Shown here in pieces: positions 1 to 6,888 of a stretch of 7,308 nucleotides of DNA. Source of the stretch: WHTG01 sp035540515 (lineage in GTDB: Bacteria > Actinomycetota > Nitriliruptoria > Euzebyales > Egibacteraceae); assembly GCA_035540515.1 (NCBI GenBank), contig DATLGM010000183.1, forward strand, positions 1-7,308, given 5' to 3'. Every line of letters begins with the position of its first letter. Position 1 is the stretch's first letter. A program made the translations under genes and the position numbers. The notes under the pieces were generated by a model that was not told the origin of the DNA, made no database searches, and was given only the letters and a program-made list of their open reading frames with translations.

Positions 1-924
1 GCCGAGCGCGGCGACGTCGCCGGCGGCGCGATGGACCATGTCGCAGTAGCCGGTCCAGCAGTGCAGCATCCGGGGCGCCAGCAGGACCTCGGCGTGACCG
101 CCGGCTGCGGTGACCCGACGCGCCAGCGTCAGGGTGTCGTCGGTGACGATCTCGTCTCGGCTGGCCAGCAGCAGCAGCGGCGGCAGGCCGGACAGGTCGG
201 CGTACACGGGTGAGGCCAGGGGATGCCGAGGGTCGGCGCCGGCGAGGTACTGCTGTGCCGCGAAGCCGAGCCGCACGGGATGAAGCGCGAGGTCCCGACG
301 GGCGTTGCGGCGGTACGAGTCCCCCGACAGCGACAGGTCCGCCCATGCCGAGACCGTTGCGGCGCCGGCGGGCAGCGGGTCGCCGGCGTCGCGCAGCGCT
401 ACCAACGCCGCGATCGCCAACCCACCACCGGCCGACTCCCCGAGCAGCACGATCCGCTCCGGTGGCACGTGCCTCACCAGCCACCGGTATGCGGCGACGG
501 CGTCGTCGACGGCTGCCGGGAAAGGGTCCTCCGGCGCCAGCCGGTAGTCGACGTTGAAACCCGTGAGGCCGCTGGCTTCCACGAATTGCGTCAGTCCCTT
601 GCGGCTGGCGTTGACCGACCCCATCGCATAGCCCCCGCCGTGCAGGTACAGCAGTACCCGCTCGGGGTCGCTGGTCTGCACCGACGTCCACTCGGCCGGC
701 ACACCGCCGGCGTCCACCGGGGTGCACTCCGCCCCCTCGGGTACGCCGACAAGGTCGCCCATGGCCTCGAAGCGGGCCCGTCCCTCCAGCAGCAGCTCGA
801 CGCTGGGCGGGCCGACCCGCCACCGCGCGTGGCGCAGCTGGGCGCGCAGCTTCCGGTACTTCGCCTCCATGGCCACGCGCTGCAGCACTGCGCCTGCCGC
901 CGCCCGACGCGATCGCGCCGTCAC
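1..924 (-). CDS. Alpha/beta hydrolase, HSL-type carboxylesterase (3' end cut by window edge)
   Basis: This gene encodes a probable cytoplasmic carboxylesterase of the hormone-sensitive-lipase (bacterial family IV) group, which hydrolyses short acyl esters. I translated 308 codons without a stop. The oxyanion-hole motif HGGGY is at residues 95-99, the nucleophile Ser164 sits in GESAGG (162-167), acidic residues lie in SRDEIVTDD (Asp257/Glu258 and following), and the catalytic His288 is in MLHCW. All triad elements are therefore present. The family is usually about 300-320 residues, so only a short C-terminal tail should be missing. I chose the GTG at 924 because it overlaps the stop of the preceding gene as GTGA. 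An in-frame ATG at 870 would shorten the protein by 18 residues and keep every motif, but has no visible ribosome site. The natural ester substrate is unknown. As last visible gene of a sugar operon it could remove acyl groups from a sugar, which is inference. The family call is firm; the start is less so. Confidence 0.92.
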   Translation of the reverse strand, partial: MTARSRRAAAGAVLQRVAMEAKYRKLRAQLRHARWRVGPPSVELLLEGRARFEAMGDLVGVPEGAECTPVDAGGVPAEWTSVQTSDPERVLLYLHGGGYAMGSVNASRKGLTQFVEASGLTGFNVDYRLAPEDPFPAAVDDAVAAYRWLVRHVPPERIVLLGESAGGGLAIAALVALRDAGDPLPAGAATVSAWADLSLSGDSYRRNARRDLALHPVRLGFAAQQYLAGADPRHPLASPVYADLSGLPPLLLLASRDEIVTDDTLTLARRVTAAGGHAEVLLAPRMLHCWTGYCDMVHRAAGDVAALG

Positions 925-1316
925 CGTGCGCACTGGTTGACCACCACCCGCAGGGCGATGTCGGTCGCGTCTGGGTCGTCGTGCTGCAGCGCCTCGCGGA
1001 GCGCCGCCACGCCCGACGCCAGCGGCACGTACGCGGCGTCTCGGTCCGCCGCCGCACGCGTCAGACGCGCCGTCCGGTCGATGCCGGTCAGCACCTCCTC
1101 GGCTGGCACGTCACGCGCCACCTGCGCCGGCAGCTCCTGCGTCACGTACGCACACGCCTGCTCAGCGAGCTCGGCGGGCGCGGCCGTCACGGGCACCTCG
1201 TCGGCCGTCGGGGCGGTGGGTGCCTGCCGGTCGCCGGTGAGCAGGGCGAGGGCAGCGCCCACCAGCAGCAGCCCAACCGCCGCGCCGGCGACGCCGAGCC
1301 GACCTGGCCGGCGCAC
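921..1316 (-). CDS. Small membrane-anchored or secreted protein of unknown function
   Basis: This 131-residue protein has no family I recognise. The N-terminus is arginine-rich (MRRPGR) and is followed by a hydrophobic segment at about residues 7-26, so it is either a single-pass anchor or an uncleaved or cleaved signal peptide. No lipobox cysteine follows the segment. A Pro/Thr/Ala linker (about 31-48) leads into a helical-looking domain (about 48-131) with two cysteines, Cys55 and Cys129, which could form a disulfide outside the membrane. The start is the GTG at 1316, one base after the TGA of the isomerase gene; the Shine-Dalgarno site is weak, so translation probably depends on coupling. 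Its stop overlaps the start of the esterase gene by four bases (GTGA). The open frame extends further upstream to 1913, but that part lies over the isomerase gene in another frame and is not real. Sugar binding or envelope stress are both possible roles, and the sequence decides neither. Confidence 0.75.
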   Translation of the reverse strand: MRRPGRLGVAGAAVGLLLVGAALALLTGDRQAPTAPTADEVPVTAAPAELAEQACAYVTQELPAQVARDVPAEEVLTGIDRTARLTRAAADRDAAYVPLASGVAALREALQHDDPDATDIALRVVVNQCAR

Positions 1317-1317
1317 G

Positions 1318-3081
1318 TCACGCGTCCGGTCGCACGAACGCCTTGATGGTCGCGCACTCGCTGCCTTCGGCCCGTCCGTACGGCCGGATCGTGTACCGGC
1401 CCACAGCGGCCGGGACGATGAACGTCTCCGCGTAGTGCACGACGAACGGCGCGAACGCACCGTCGGGCGACTCGACGACCGCCTCCTCGCCCTGCACCAG
1501 ATTGAGCACGTTGACGCCGCCGCCGGTCTCGTGGTGCACCCGCCCCGTGAACCAGTGGCGGTGCGTGTCGATGAACTCGGCCTCGTGCAACCCCGTCCGC
1601 TCGGCGCGCCACCCGTCCCCGGCGCCCAGTGGCGTGATCTGGTTGACCAGCCGGTCCAGGGCGTACCGCGTGTCGCGGTGCCACTGGATGTTCGCCTCGC
1701 CGCGCTCGATGTTGATCGGCCGCGGTCGACCGTCCAGGCCCAACCGGTCCCAGTCCCACAGCTTGAAGGTGAAGATGTAGGGGGTCGCACTGATCTCCAG
1801 CACCATCCCGCCCGCTCCCGAGCAGTGCACGGTCCCAGCCGGGATGAGGAAGTGGTCGTGACGCTTGGCGGGAAACCGGTTGACGTAGGTCTCGGCCGGA
1901 AAGGAGAACCCACCGTCCTGCGCGCGACGCAGGTCGGCCATCATCGCCTCGCGGTCGACGTCGGTCTTCAGGCCGAGGTAGACCGTCGAACCCGCCTCGG
2001 CGTCCATCATGTAGTAGCTCTCGTCCTGGGTGTAGGACACCCCGAAGTGCTCGCGGATGTAGCTGGTCAACGGGTGCACCTGCAGCGAGAGGTTCCCGCC
2101 GCCCATGGTGTCGAGGAAGTCGAACCGGATCGGGAACTCATCGCCGAACCGCTCGCGGACGTACGAGCCGAGCAGCGCCTCGGGCTCGCGGAACACCAGG
2201 TTGAGGCTGGGGATCTCGACCCGGTGGTGGCCGAAGCCGAGCAGCAGCGAGTTCTCCTCGGGGACGCAGTTGAAGCACCACGCGTAGTTGGGCTCATCGG
2301 GTGGGAGGTCGCAGACCTCCTTCATCCACTGACCGCCCCACGGACCGGGGTCGAAAAAGGGCATCACCTCGAACGGGCGCCGGGCGACGGCCGCCAGCGC
2401 CCGCAGGTGGTCGGCACCGGTGATCATCTTGGGCTCGCCGGGGACCGTGGTGTCCAACAGGTAGTCGGTGCGCTCGAACAGGCTGCGCTTGAGCCGGTCG
2501 GCGACTCGCCAGTCCACGAAGTACGCGTGCTTGTACCGCAGTGATGCCCGCAGCTCGATGTTGTTGACACCGAGGTTGGCGATCTCGCCGCGGCGCTGGC
2601 GCTGCTGCGCCTCCCACCGCGGCATGTCGGCATACACGAGCACGTCTGGTTCAGCGACGCGTGACGCGCCCGCCCCGACCACCACGATGCGGCCGTCGCT
2701 GTCGCGAACCTCCGCCCGCAGCCGCGCGAGCGCCACCGGGTCGAAGAAGTCGTCGATGGTCAGGTCGTTGAGCCGGCCGAACACCGGGTCATCGGTCACG
2801 TACGGCTGGACCATGGCCGCGATGTCGTCACCGGGCTTGTACGCGTCCGCTGCGTCCACGATGCGGTCAGCGCCCAACCGGTCGGCGAGCAGCCGAAGGT
2901 CCTTGTCGTACACGCCGGGGTAGGCCTCGACGACGACCCTGTGGGCGCCGGACGAGCGCAGCTGTGCCGCGATGTCGTCCCATCCGACGCGGCACGCCGA
3001 CGCAGGGCCTGCGGGGACGGTGGGATGCCGGTCGAAGTTCGGCTGACGGTCCCAGGTGTGAACCGGGGCTTCGGAGCTCAC
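1318..3081 (-). CDS. Class I mannose-6-phosphate isomerase-type protein with extra N-terminal domain
   Basis: This 587-residue protein ends in a zinc-dependent class I phosphomannose isomerase domain (cupin fold, about 236-587), which interconverts mannose 6-phosphate and fructose 6-phosphate in the cytoplasm. Expected metal ligands are visible: Gln334 and His336 in SLQVHP, Glu354 in QDESYY, and His419 in GTVHCSG. A WGG motif (248-250) marks the start of this domain. Ordinary class I enzymes are about 300-400 residues; the extra N-terminal ~235 residues look like a P-loop nucleoside-kinase relative (YADMPRWEAQQR around 150-161, YFVDWRVADRLKR around 187-199) but show no Walker A motif. I recall long PMI-annotated proteins of this kind in other bacteria, from memory and unsearched. 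The start is GTG 3081, overlapping the ROK stop as GTGA, with AAGGA eight bases upstream; an upstream in-frame start at 3180 lies inside the ROK gene and is rejected. The domain call is secure, but the true substrate could be another sugar phosphate. Confidence 0.9.
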   Translation of the reverse strand: MSSEAPVHTWDRQPNFDRHPTVPAGPASACRVGWDDIAAQLRSSGAHRVVVEAYPGVYDKDLRLLADRLGADRIVDAADAYKPGDDIAAMVQPYVTDDPVFGRLNDLTIDDFFDPVALARLRAEVRDSDGRIVVVGAGASRVAEPDVLVYADMPRWEAQQRQRRGEIANLGVNNIELRASLRYKHAYFVDWRVADRLKRSLFERTDYLLDTTVPGEPKMITGADHLRALAAVARRPFEVMPFFDPGPWGGQWMKEVCDLPPDEPNYAWCFNCVPEENSLLLGFGHHRVEIPSLNLVFREPEALLGSYVRERFGDEFPIRFDFLDTMGGGNLSLQVHPLTSYIREHFGVSYTQDESYYMMDAEAGSTVYLGLKTDVDREAMMADLRRAQDGGFSFPAETYVNRFPAKRHDHFLIPAGTVHCSGAGGMVLEISATPYIFTFKLWDWDRLGLDGRPRPINIERGEANIQWHRDTRYALDRLVNQITPLGAGDGWRAERTGLHEAEFIDTHRHWFTGRVHHETGGGVNVLNLVQGEEAVVESPDGAFAPFVVHYAETFIVPAAVGRYTIRPYGRAEGSECATIKAFVRPDA

Positions 3082-3992
3082 AGTGCAGATCCTTGTGCCA
3101 GGGCCAGGTGGCCGAGTCCGATGAGGGAGGCGCGGTCGCCCAGCGACGCGCTGCGGACGCGCACGGCGTAGCCCGGCCACAGCGCTTCGTCGACCTGTGC
3201 CTGCAGGTCGTCGAGGACCGGCGCGTCGGGGGTGATCGGGCCGCCTCCCAGCACGACCGCCTCGGGGGTGTGCGCATGGGCCAGCGCCACGATCCCGCGG
3301 GCCAGCCAGCCGCGGTACTCCTCGACGGCCGCGAGGGCGCCGTCGTGCTTGCGGGCCGCGGCGGCGTAGACGTCCTCGACGGTGGCCTGGGCAAGGCCTG
3401 CCGCGGAGGCGTACGCCGTGAGCGACGCCGCGGCGCAGCGTGCCTCGATGGTCCCGCGCCGGCCGTTGGTGTCGGTCGGTCCCGTGCGGTCGTCCGCGAT
3501 GGGGATCTGCCCGCCCAGGATCCCGCCGCCGAGGGGGCCGTGAGCGACCGGCCGGCCGCGCTCGAGCACGGCCACCCCCACACCGGTCCCGATCGTCATC
3601 ACGACGACGCGGTCACAGCCGGCGCCGGCACCGAAGTACGCCTCACCGGCGCCGTACGCGACGGCGTCGTTGACGACCGTGACGGGGCGGTCGAGCCGGT
3701 CGGCCAGCTCGCCGGCGAGATCGAGCCCGACGATGCCCTCGAACTTGCCGGGCAGCGCGACGATGCGCCCGTCGTCGACGATGCCTGGGACCGCCAATCC
3801 GATGGCCTCGGCGTCGTGCTGGTCGAGCAGCGCGGCACCGGTCTCCTCCAGCGTCTTCAACGCCGGCGCGGCCGCAAGTCCCGCGGTGGCGGCGGTGGTG
3901 AACGCGGCCACCGTGCCCGTGCCCGCCTCGACGATCCCGGCCTTGAGCCGGGTGCCCCCGAGGTCGAACGCCACGACGTTGCAGGGTGGCAC
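3078..3992 (-). CDS. ROK-family sugar kinase, zinc motif missing
   Basis: This 304-residue protein belongs to the ROK family, whose kinase members phosphorylate hexoses such as glucose, mannose, fructose or N-acetylhexosamines with ATP. Visible motifs are the N-terminal phosphate-binding DLGGT (10-14), VNDA (107-110) with the catalytic base Asp109, and the second phosphate motif TIGTGVG (133-139). There is no DNA-binding N-terminus, so it is an enzyme and not a ROK repressor. The usual CxCGxxGCxE zinc signature is replaced: its region reads DTNGRRGTIE (174-183), keeping Glu183 but none of the three cysteines, and the preceding GEIGH motif is ILGGQ here, without its glutamate and histidine. 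Substrate contacts may therefore differ from standard glucokinases. The start is GTG 3992, three bases after the glycoside hydrolase stop, with GAGGAG six bases upstream. The stop overlaps the isomerase start by four bases, which suggests it makes the sugar phosphate the isomerase uses. The family is certain; the substrate is unknown. Confidence 0.92.
   Translation of the reverse strand: MPPCNVVAFDLGGTRLKAGIVEAGTGTVAAFTTAATAGLAAAPALKTLEETGAALLDQHDAEAIGLAVPGIVDDGRIVALPGKFEGIVGLDLAGELADRLDRPVTVVNDAVAYGAGEAYFGAGAGCDRVVVMTIGTGVGVAVLERGRPVAHGPLGGGILGGQIPIADDRTGPTDTNGRRGTIEARCAAASLTAYASAAGLAQATVEDVYAAAARKHDGALAAVEEYRGWLARGIVALAHAHTPEAVVLGGGPITPDAPVLDDLQAQVDEALWPGYAVRVRSASLGDRASLIGLGHLALAQGSAL
3090..3094 (-). 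promoter_or_regulatory. Ribosome binding site AAGGA of the isomerase gene
   Basis: On the minus strand AAGGA stands eight bases before GTG 3081. It lies inside the last codons of the ROK gene and supports the GTG in the GTGA overlap over the more distant in-frame start at 3180. Confidence 0.6.
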
Positions 3993-3995
3993 CGG

Positions 3996-6041
3996 CTACT
4001 CCTCGTGGACGCCGGCGGCGTCGACGGTGTAGGTGCGCCCGTGCCAGCTCAGTCCCGTCAGCCGGGCGTCGGGATCGAAGCCGGTCAGTGCCGGCGACGC
4101 GGTGATCTCGTCGAGGCCGGCGCGGACCCCAAACACCCCCTCGATGACCAGCCGGACCCAGGACCCGCCCGACGAGCAGGCCCAGTCGTTGATGAACGGC
4201 ACCTCGCCGGGCACCTTGCGTGCCCCGCCCGCGTGCGGCTCGACGACCTGCTCGGCGAAGTGGGCCTGGCCGTACGGGCCCTGGTTGGCGCTGCGGGCCA
4301 GCCCCTTCAGCCACCCCGCGGCACGCTCGTGCTCGCCGATCGCGTACAGCTCGGCCGCGACCTCCGACGGCCATGCGCAGTACGCGCCGTTCCACTGGTG
4401 GTCGGCGCGGACACTGAACACGGCGTTGTGGTCGGCGTTGGACAGCGCACGCAGCCACAGGTCGGTGCGCAGCTCCCGCTCGAAGTAGGCGACCATCTCG
4501 TCGCGTTGCTGCTGCGACAGGTCGTCGCGCATCGCGAAGAGCACCGTGGCGAAGTCGTAGCAGTGGCGGACGGGTACGAGCGTGCCGTCGGGGAAGCGCG
4601 CATGCCAGTAGCCCTCGCCGTCGGCGTACAGCTGGTGGACGCGCTCGGACAAGGCGTCGGCTTCCTTGCGCAGCTGCTGCGCTTCCTCGGTCTCCCCGAG
4701 CGCGGCGACGATGTCGGCGGCGGTGCGCAGCGAGTACACGGCGGCGGCGTTGAGGCTGGCGACCTCGTGCACGTAGGTCGACACGCACTCGAGCAAGTTC
4801 CCGATGCCGCCGTAGTCAGCCAGCCCGTTGGCGGTCTGGAACTCCTCCCAGCTGCGGGCGTACCCGACCAGCTCGTCCGCGCGGCGCCGGCCGTCGGCGT
4901 CGGTCTCCTCCAACCACGCCAGGTCACCGGTCCACTGCGCGTACGCGGCGATCGAGCGGGTCATCGCGTAGTCGTTCACCGCGTACCAGGCGCCCAGGCC
5001 GGCGCCGGTCAGCCACTCCGTGCCCATGCAGGTGTGGATGTCGGTCGCCATCCAGTGGGCGTGCTGACGCCGCATGACCTCGGGGTCGAGCAGCGCATGG
5101 ACCGTCGCCGAGAGGCTGTAGTCCCACAGGAACGTCACGGTCGGCCAGTACCGGGGCATGAGCGTGTCGTAGGTCCGGCCGAGCACCGAGTGCGGGGTGT
5201 CGCGCTTGAAGTAGACGACGCCGAGGATGCCCATCCAGTACAGGCGCAACAGGTCGGCGTCGTCGGTCTCCAGCCGCGGCAGGTGGCCGGAGTACCGGTC
5301 GTTGCCGGGGGTGACGACGGCAGCGAGCTCGGCGTTCCAGTCGTGTTCGTTGGCCTCCAGCAGCTGCGCGACGTCGCCGGCGACGGCCCGGTAGACGGCG
5401 GTGGCCTGGTCGACGTCGTCACCCAGCGCCACGACGAAGTCCAGGGCAGCACGGGCTCCGGCCGGGACGTCGAGGACCGCGGTCACCGCGTCACGCTGGG
5501 CCTGCGCCGACGGGTGGTGCAGACCCTGCACGGTCGCCGCGCCGGTCTCGGGGTCCACGAACGTCACCAACCCGTCGCCGGGGGTCGCGTCGTTGAACCC
5601 GGCGGGCGCGATCGCCGCGGTCAAGGTCGCGGCGTGACGCGTCACCCAGCCGGCCAGCGCGTAGCGCAGGGACACCCGGCGGTCATCACTACCGAGGTTG
5701 TCGACGGTCAGTCGCTGCACCACTGCCGTGCGACCCATGGGCATCGCGGTGACCGACGTCAACCGCAGGCCGTCCCACTCGGTGGTCCGGGTGATGCGGT
5801 CGGGACGCCAGACCACGGTGACGGGCGCGCCGGTGCCGGCGAGGTACTGGCCGTCGACGTACAGCTGCCCGGTCGCGGTGTCGGCGGTGAACAGCGGTGG
5901 GAAGGTCACCGCCCGGACGGCGGTGAGGTCGGTATCAGCCTGCACCGTCCCCAGGAAGTTCGTCAGGCCGGGGGGGTTGTAGATCTCGGCGAAGCGGACG
6001 ACGAGCGGGTCGCTGGCGAGATCGTCGACGGTGGGGATCAT
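3996..6041 (-). CDS. (alpha/alpha)6-barrel glycoside hydrolase, MGH1/GH63-like, specificity unknown
   Basis: This 681-residue protein looks like a glycoside hydrolase of the (alpha/alpha)6-barrel class (trehalase / GH63 / mannosylglycerate-hydrolase-like superfamily). Residues about 1-225 look like a beta-sandwich. The barrel (about 226-640) contains FLWDYSLS (304-311) with Asp307 in the position of the WD motif common in this class, a helical repeat around NLLECVSTYVHEVASLNAAA (415-434), and DHQWNGAYCAWPSE (547-560), whose Asp547 and Glu560 are candidate acids. A short C-terminal strand region resembles the closing sandwich of such enzymes. No signal peptide is visible, so it should act in the cytoplasm on an imported oligosaccharide or small glycoside. 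The ATG at 6041 overlaps the regulator stop as ATGA and has AAGGA six bases upstream; the frame's extension to 6722 is a shadow of the regulator gene. With a kinase and a mannose-6-phosphate isomerase downstream, an alpha-mannoside or alpha-glucoside is plausible, but this is inference. Confidence 0.85.
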   Translation of the reverse strand: MIPTVDDLASDPLVVRFAEIYNPPGLTNFLGTVQADTDLTAVRAVTFPPLFTADTATGQLYVDGQYLAGTGAPVTVVWRPDRITRTTEWDGLRLTSVTAMPMGRTAVVQRLTVDNLGSDDRRVSLRYALAGWVTRHAATLTAAIAPAGFNDATPGDGLVTFVDPETGAATVQGLHHPSAQAQRDAVTAVLDVPAGARAALDFVVALGDDVDQATAVYRAVAGDVAQLLEANEHDWNAELAAVVTPGNDRYSGHLPRLETDDADLLRLYWMGILGVVYFKRDTPHSVLGRTYDTLMPRYWPTVTFLWDYSLSATVHALLDPEVMRRQHAHWMATDIHTCMGTEWLTGAGLGAWYAVNDYAMTRSIAAYAQWTGDLAWLEETDADGRRRADELVGYARSWEEFQTANGLADYGGIGNLLECVSTYVHEVASLNAAAVYSLRTAADIVAALGETEEAQQLRKEADALSERVHQLYADGEGYWHARFPDGTLVPVRHCYDFATVLFAMRDDLSQQQRDEMVAYFERELRTDLWLRALSNADHNAVFSVRADHQWNGAYCAWPSEVAAELYAIGEHERAAGWLKGLARSANQGPYGQAHFAEQVVEPHAGGARKVPGEVPFINDWACSSGGSWVRLVIEGVFGVRAGLDEITASPALTGFDPDARLTGLSWHGRTYTVDAAGVHEE
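3999..4004 (-). promoter_or_regulatory. Ribosome binding site GAGGAG of the ROK gene
   Basis: On the minus strand GAGGAG is encoded by the last codons of the glycoside hydrolase gene, just before its TAG, six bases before GTG 3992. It is one of the strongest Shine-Dalgarno sites in the window and decides the GTG start, which also puts DLGGT at the usual distance from the N-terminus. Confidence 0.7.
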
Positions 6042-6847
6042 CGGGCGTCCTTGGCCGCGGCGGCAGCACCCCGCGTGTCGACGTCGAGGACGGCGTCGGC
6101 CCGGCCGCTGCCCGGCTCGACCAGGACGTCGAAGACGGTGCGGTCGCCGCGGTAGCAGGCGACGAAGTGCTCGAACGGCACGTCGTCCTGGTCGAAGTTG
6201 ACTGCGGTGACCTTCATCAGCGCGCTGCCGGGGGGGACCTGCAGCACAGCGGCGGTCTCGTCGTCGGCGGGCACCGCCTCGAAGCGCCGGCGGCCGCTGG
6301 TGGCGTGCACGTTGAACTCCTCGGCGAGCAGCGCGTACAGCGACGCCTCGCGCATGTCGCGGTCGACTAGCGGGGCGAAGCGCGGCATGGGCATGTAGGT
6401 CCGGACCGACACGATCGGTTCGTCGCCGATGCGGCGGATGCGGTCCAGCCGGAGCGCCGGCGCGTCCATGCTCAGCTGGAGCTCTTCGGCGACGAACGGC
6501 GGGGCGGGCACCACCTCCTGGCCGAGGATGTCGCTGTGGACGACCTCGCCCCGGCGAGTCATCTCCTCGAAGAACCCCCGCAGCTCCTGGACCAGCGACT
6601 CGGCCACCATCGGTCGCCGCACGAAGGTGCCGCGGCCCTTCTCCTTCTGCACGAGGCCTTCGTGCACCAGCTCGTCGAGCGCCTGGCGGACCGCCGTCCG
6701 TGAGATCCCGTAGGACGCGCACATGTCCGCCTCGCTGGGCAGCAGGTCTCCGGGCTGCCAGCGGCCGGCCTGGATCTGATCCCGCAGGATCTGCGCCAGC
6801 TGCGCGTAGTACGGCATGGGGTTGGTCTTCTGGATGGCATCAGCCAT
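6038..6847 (-). CDS. GntR-family transcriptional regulator, HutC/UTRA type
   Basis: This 269-residue regulator has an N-terminal winged helix-turn-helix (about 12-76), with the typical GntR pattern LPSEADMCASYGISRTAVRQ (36-55) and the wing GRGTFV (71-76), followed by a UTRA ligand-binding domain (about 95-245) with characteristic LRLDRIRRIGDEPI (132-145) and Y151 onward. UTRA regulators usually bind a sugar, sugar phosphate or other small metabolite and release DNA when it binds. The length is normal for the HutC subfamily, with an Ala-rich tail (261-265). The start is ATG 6847, with GAGGG eight bases upstream (6856-6860). It is the first gene of the cluster, and its stop overlaps the start of the glycoside hydrolase by four bases. 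It probably represses its own operon through the TATCA/TGATA sites upstream, and its inducer is likely a substrate or phosphorylated intermediate of the pathway. The family is certain; operator and ligand are inferred. Confidence 0.94.
   Translation of the reverse strand: MADAIQKTNPMPYYAQLAQILRDQIQAGRWQPGDLLPSEADMCASYGISRTAVRQALDELVHEGLVQKEKGRGTFVRRPMVAESLVQELRGFFEEMTRRGEVVHSDILGQEVVPAPPFVAEELQLSMDAPALRLDRIRRIGDEPIVSVRTYMPMPRFAPLVDRDMREASLYALLAEEFNVHATSGRRRFEAVPADDETAAVLQVPPGSALMKVTAVNFDQDDVPFEHFVACYRGDRTVFDVLVEPGSGRADAVLDVDTRGAAAAAKDAR
6048..6052 (-). promoter_or_regulatory. Ribosome binding site AAGGA of the glycoside hydrolase gene
   Basis: On the minus strand AAGGA lies six bases before ATG 6041, inside the end of the GntR gene. 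It fixes the start of the hydrolase at the ATGA overlap. Confidence 0.65.
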
Positions 6848-6855
6848 GCGATGGG

Positions 6856-6860
6856 CCCTC
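6856..6860 (-). promoter_or_regulatory. Ribosome binding site GAGGG of the GntR gene
   Basis: On the minus strand GAGGG lies eight bases before ATG 6847 and supports that start, which leaves an 11-residue lead before the winged-helix domain, as is common in this family. Confidence 0.6.
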
Positions 6861-6872
6861 GATCGTCGACGC

Positions 6873-6888
6873 CGGCCCGCCAGGGCCG
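6873..6888 (-). other. Leader hairpin: 6-bp GC stem, 4-base loop
   Basis: CGGCCC pairs with GGGCCG around a four-base loop. It sits directly downstream of the predicted transcription start of the operon, so it would be near the 5' end of the leader. No run of U follows on the minus strand, so it is not a convincing intrinsic terminator for the CPBP gene. It might be a leader structure or simply a by-product of high GC content. Confidence 0.3.

Noticed and set aside
1317..1913. N-terminal extension of the small protein frame to 1913
   Set aside because: The extension overlaps the PMI domain, including codons of conserved residues, and reads as Arg/Ser/Thr-rich shadow. The export-like N-terminus begins exactly at GTG 1316.
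223..2544. Plus-strand open frame (773 codons) opposite the esterase, small protein and isomerase genes
   Set aside because: It crosses three real minus-strand genes, has an unusual Arg/Val-rich composition and no motif, and is best explained as a codon-bias shadow.
3082..3180. Longer isomerase start at 3180
   Set aside because: The 33 extra residues are Arg/Pro-rich and overlap the end of the ROK gene. GTG 3081 has AAGGA at eight bases and the GTGA overlap.
2964..6155. Very long plus-strand open frame (1063 codons) opposite the ROK and glycoside hydrolase genes
   Set aside because: It is antisense to three genes with clear family motifs. In high-GC DNA the strand opposite real genes often stays open. 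Its translation is Val/Gly/Arg/His-rich with no recognisable domain.
6042..6722. N-terminal extension of the glycoside hydrolase frame to 6722
   Set aside because: The extra 227 codons lie over the GntR gene in another frame and are Arg/Ala/Gly-rich. ATG 6041 with AAGGA six bases upstream and the ATGA overlap is the better start.
6873..6888. Intrinsic terminator for the CPBP gene
   Set aside because: The stem is short and no U-run follows on the minus strand; it also falls downstream of the operon's predicted start site.
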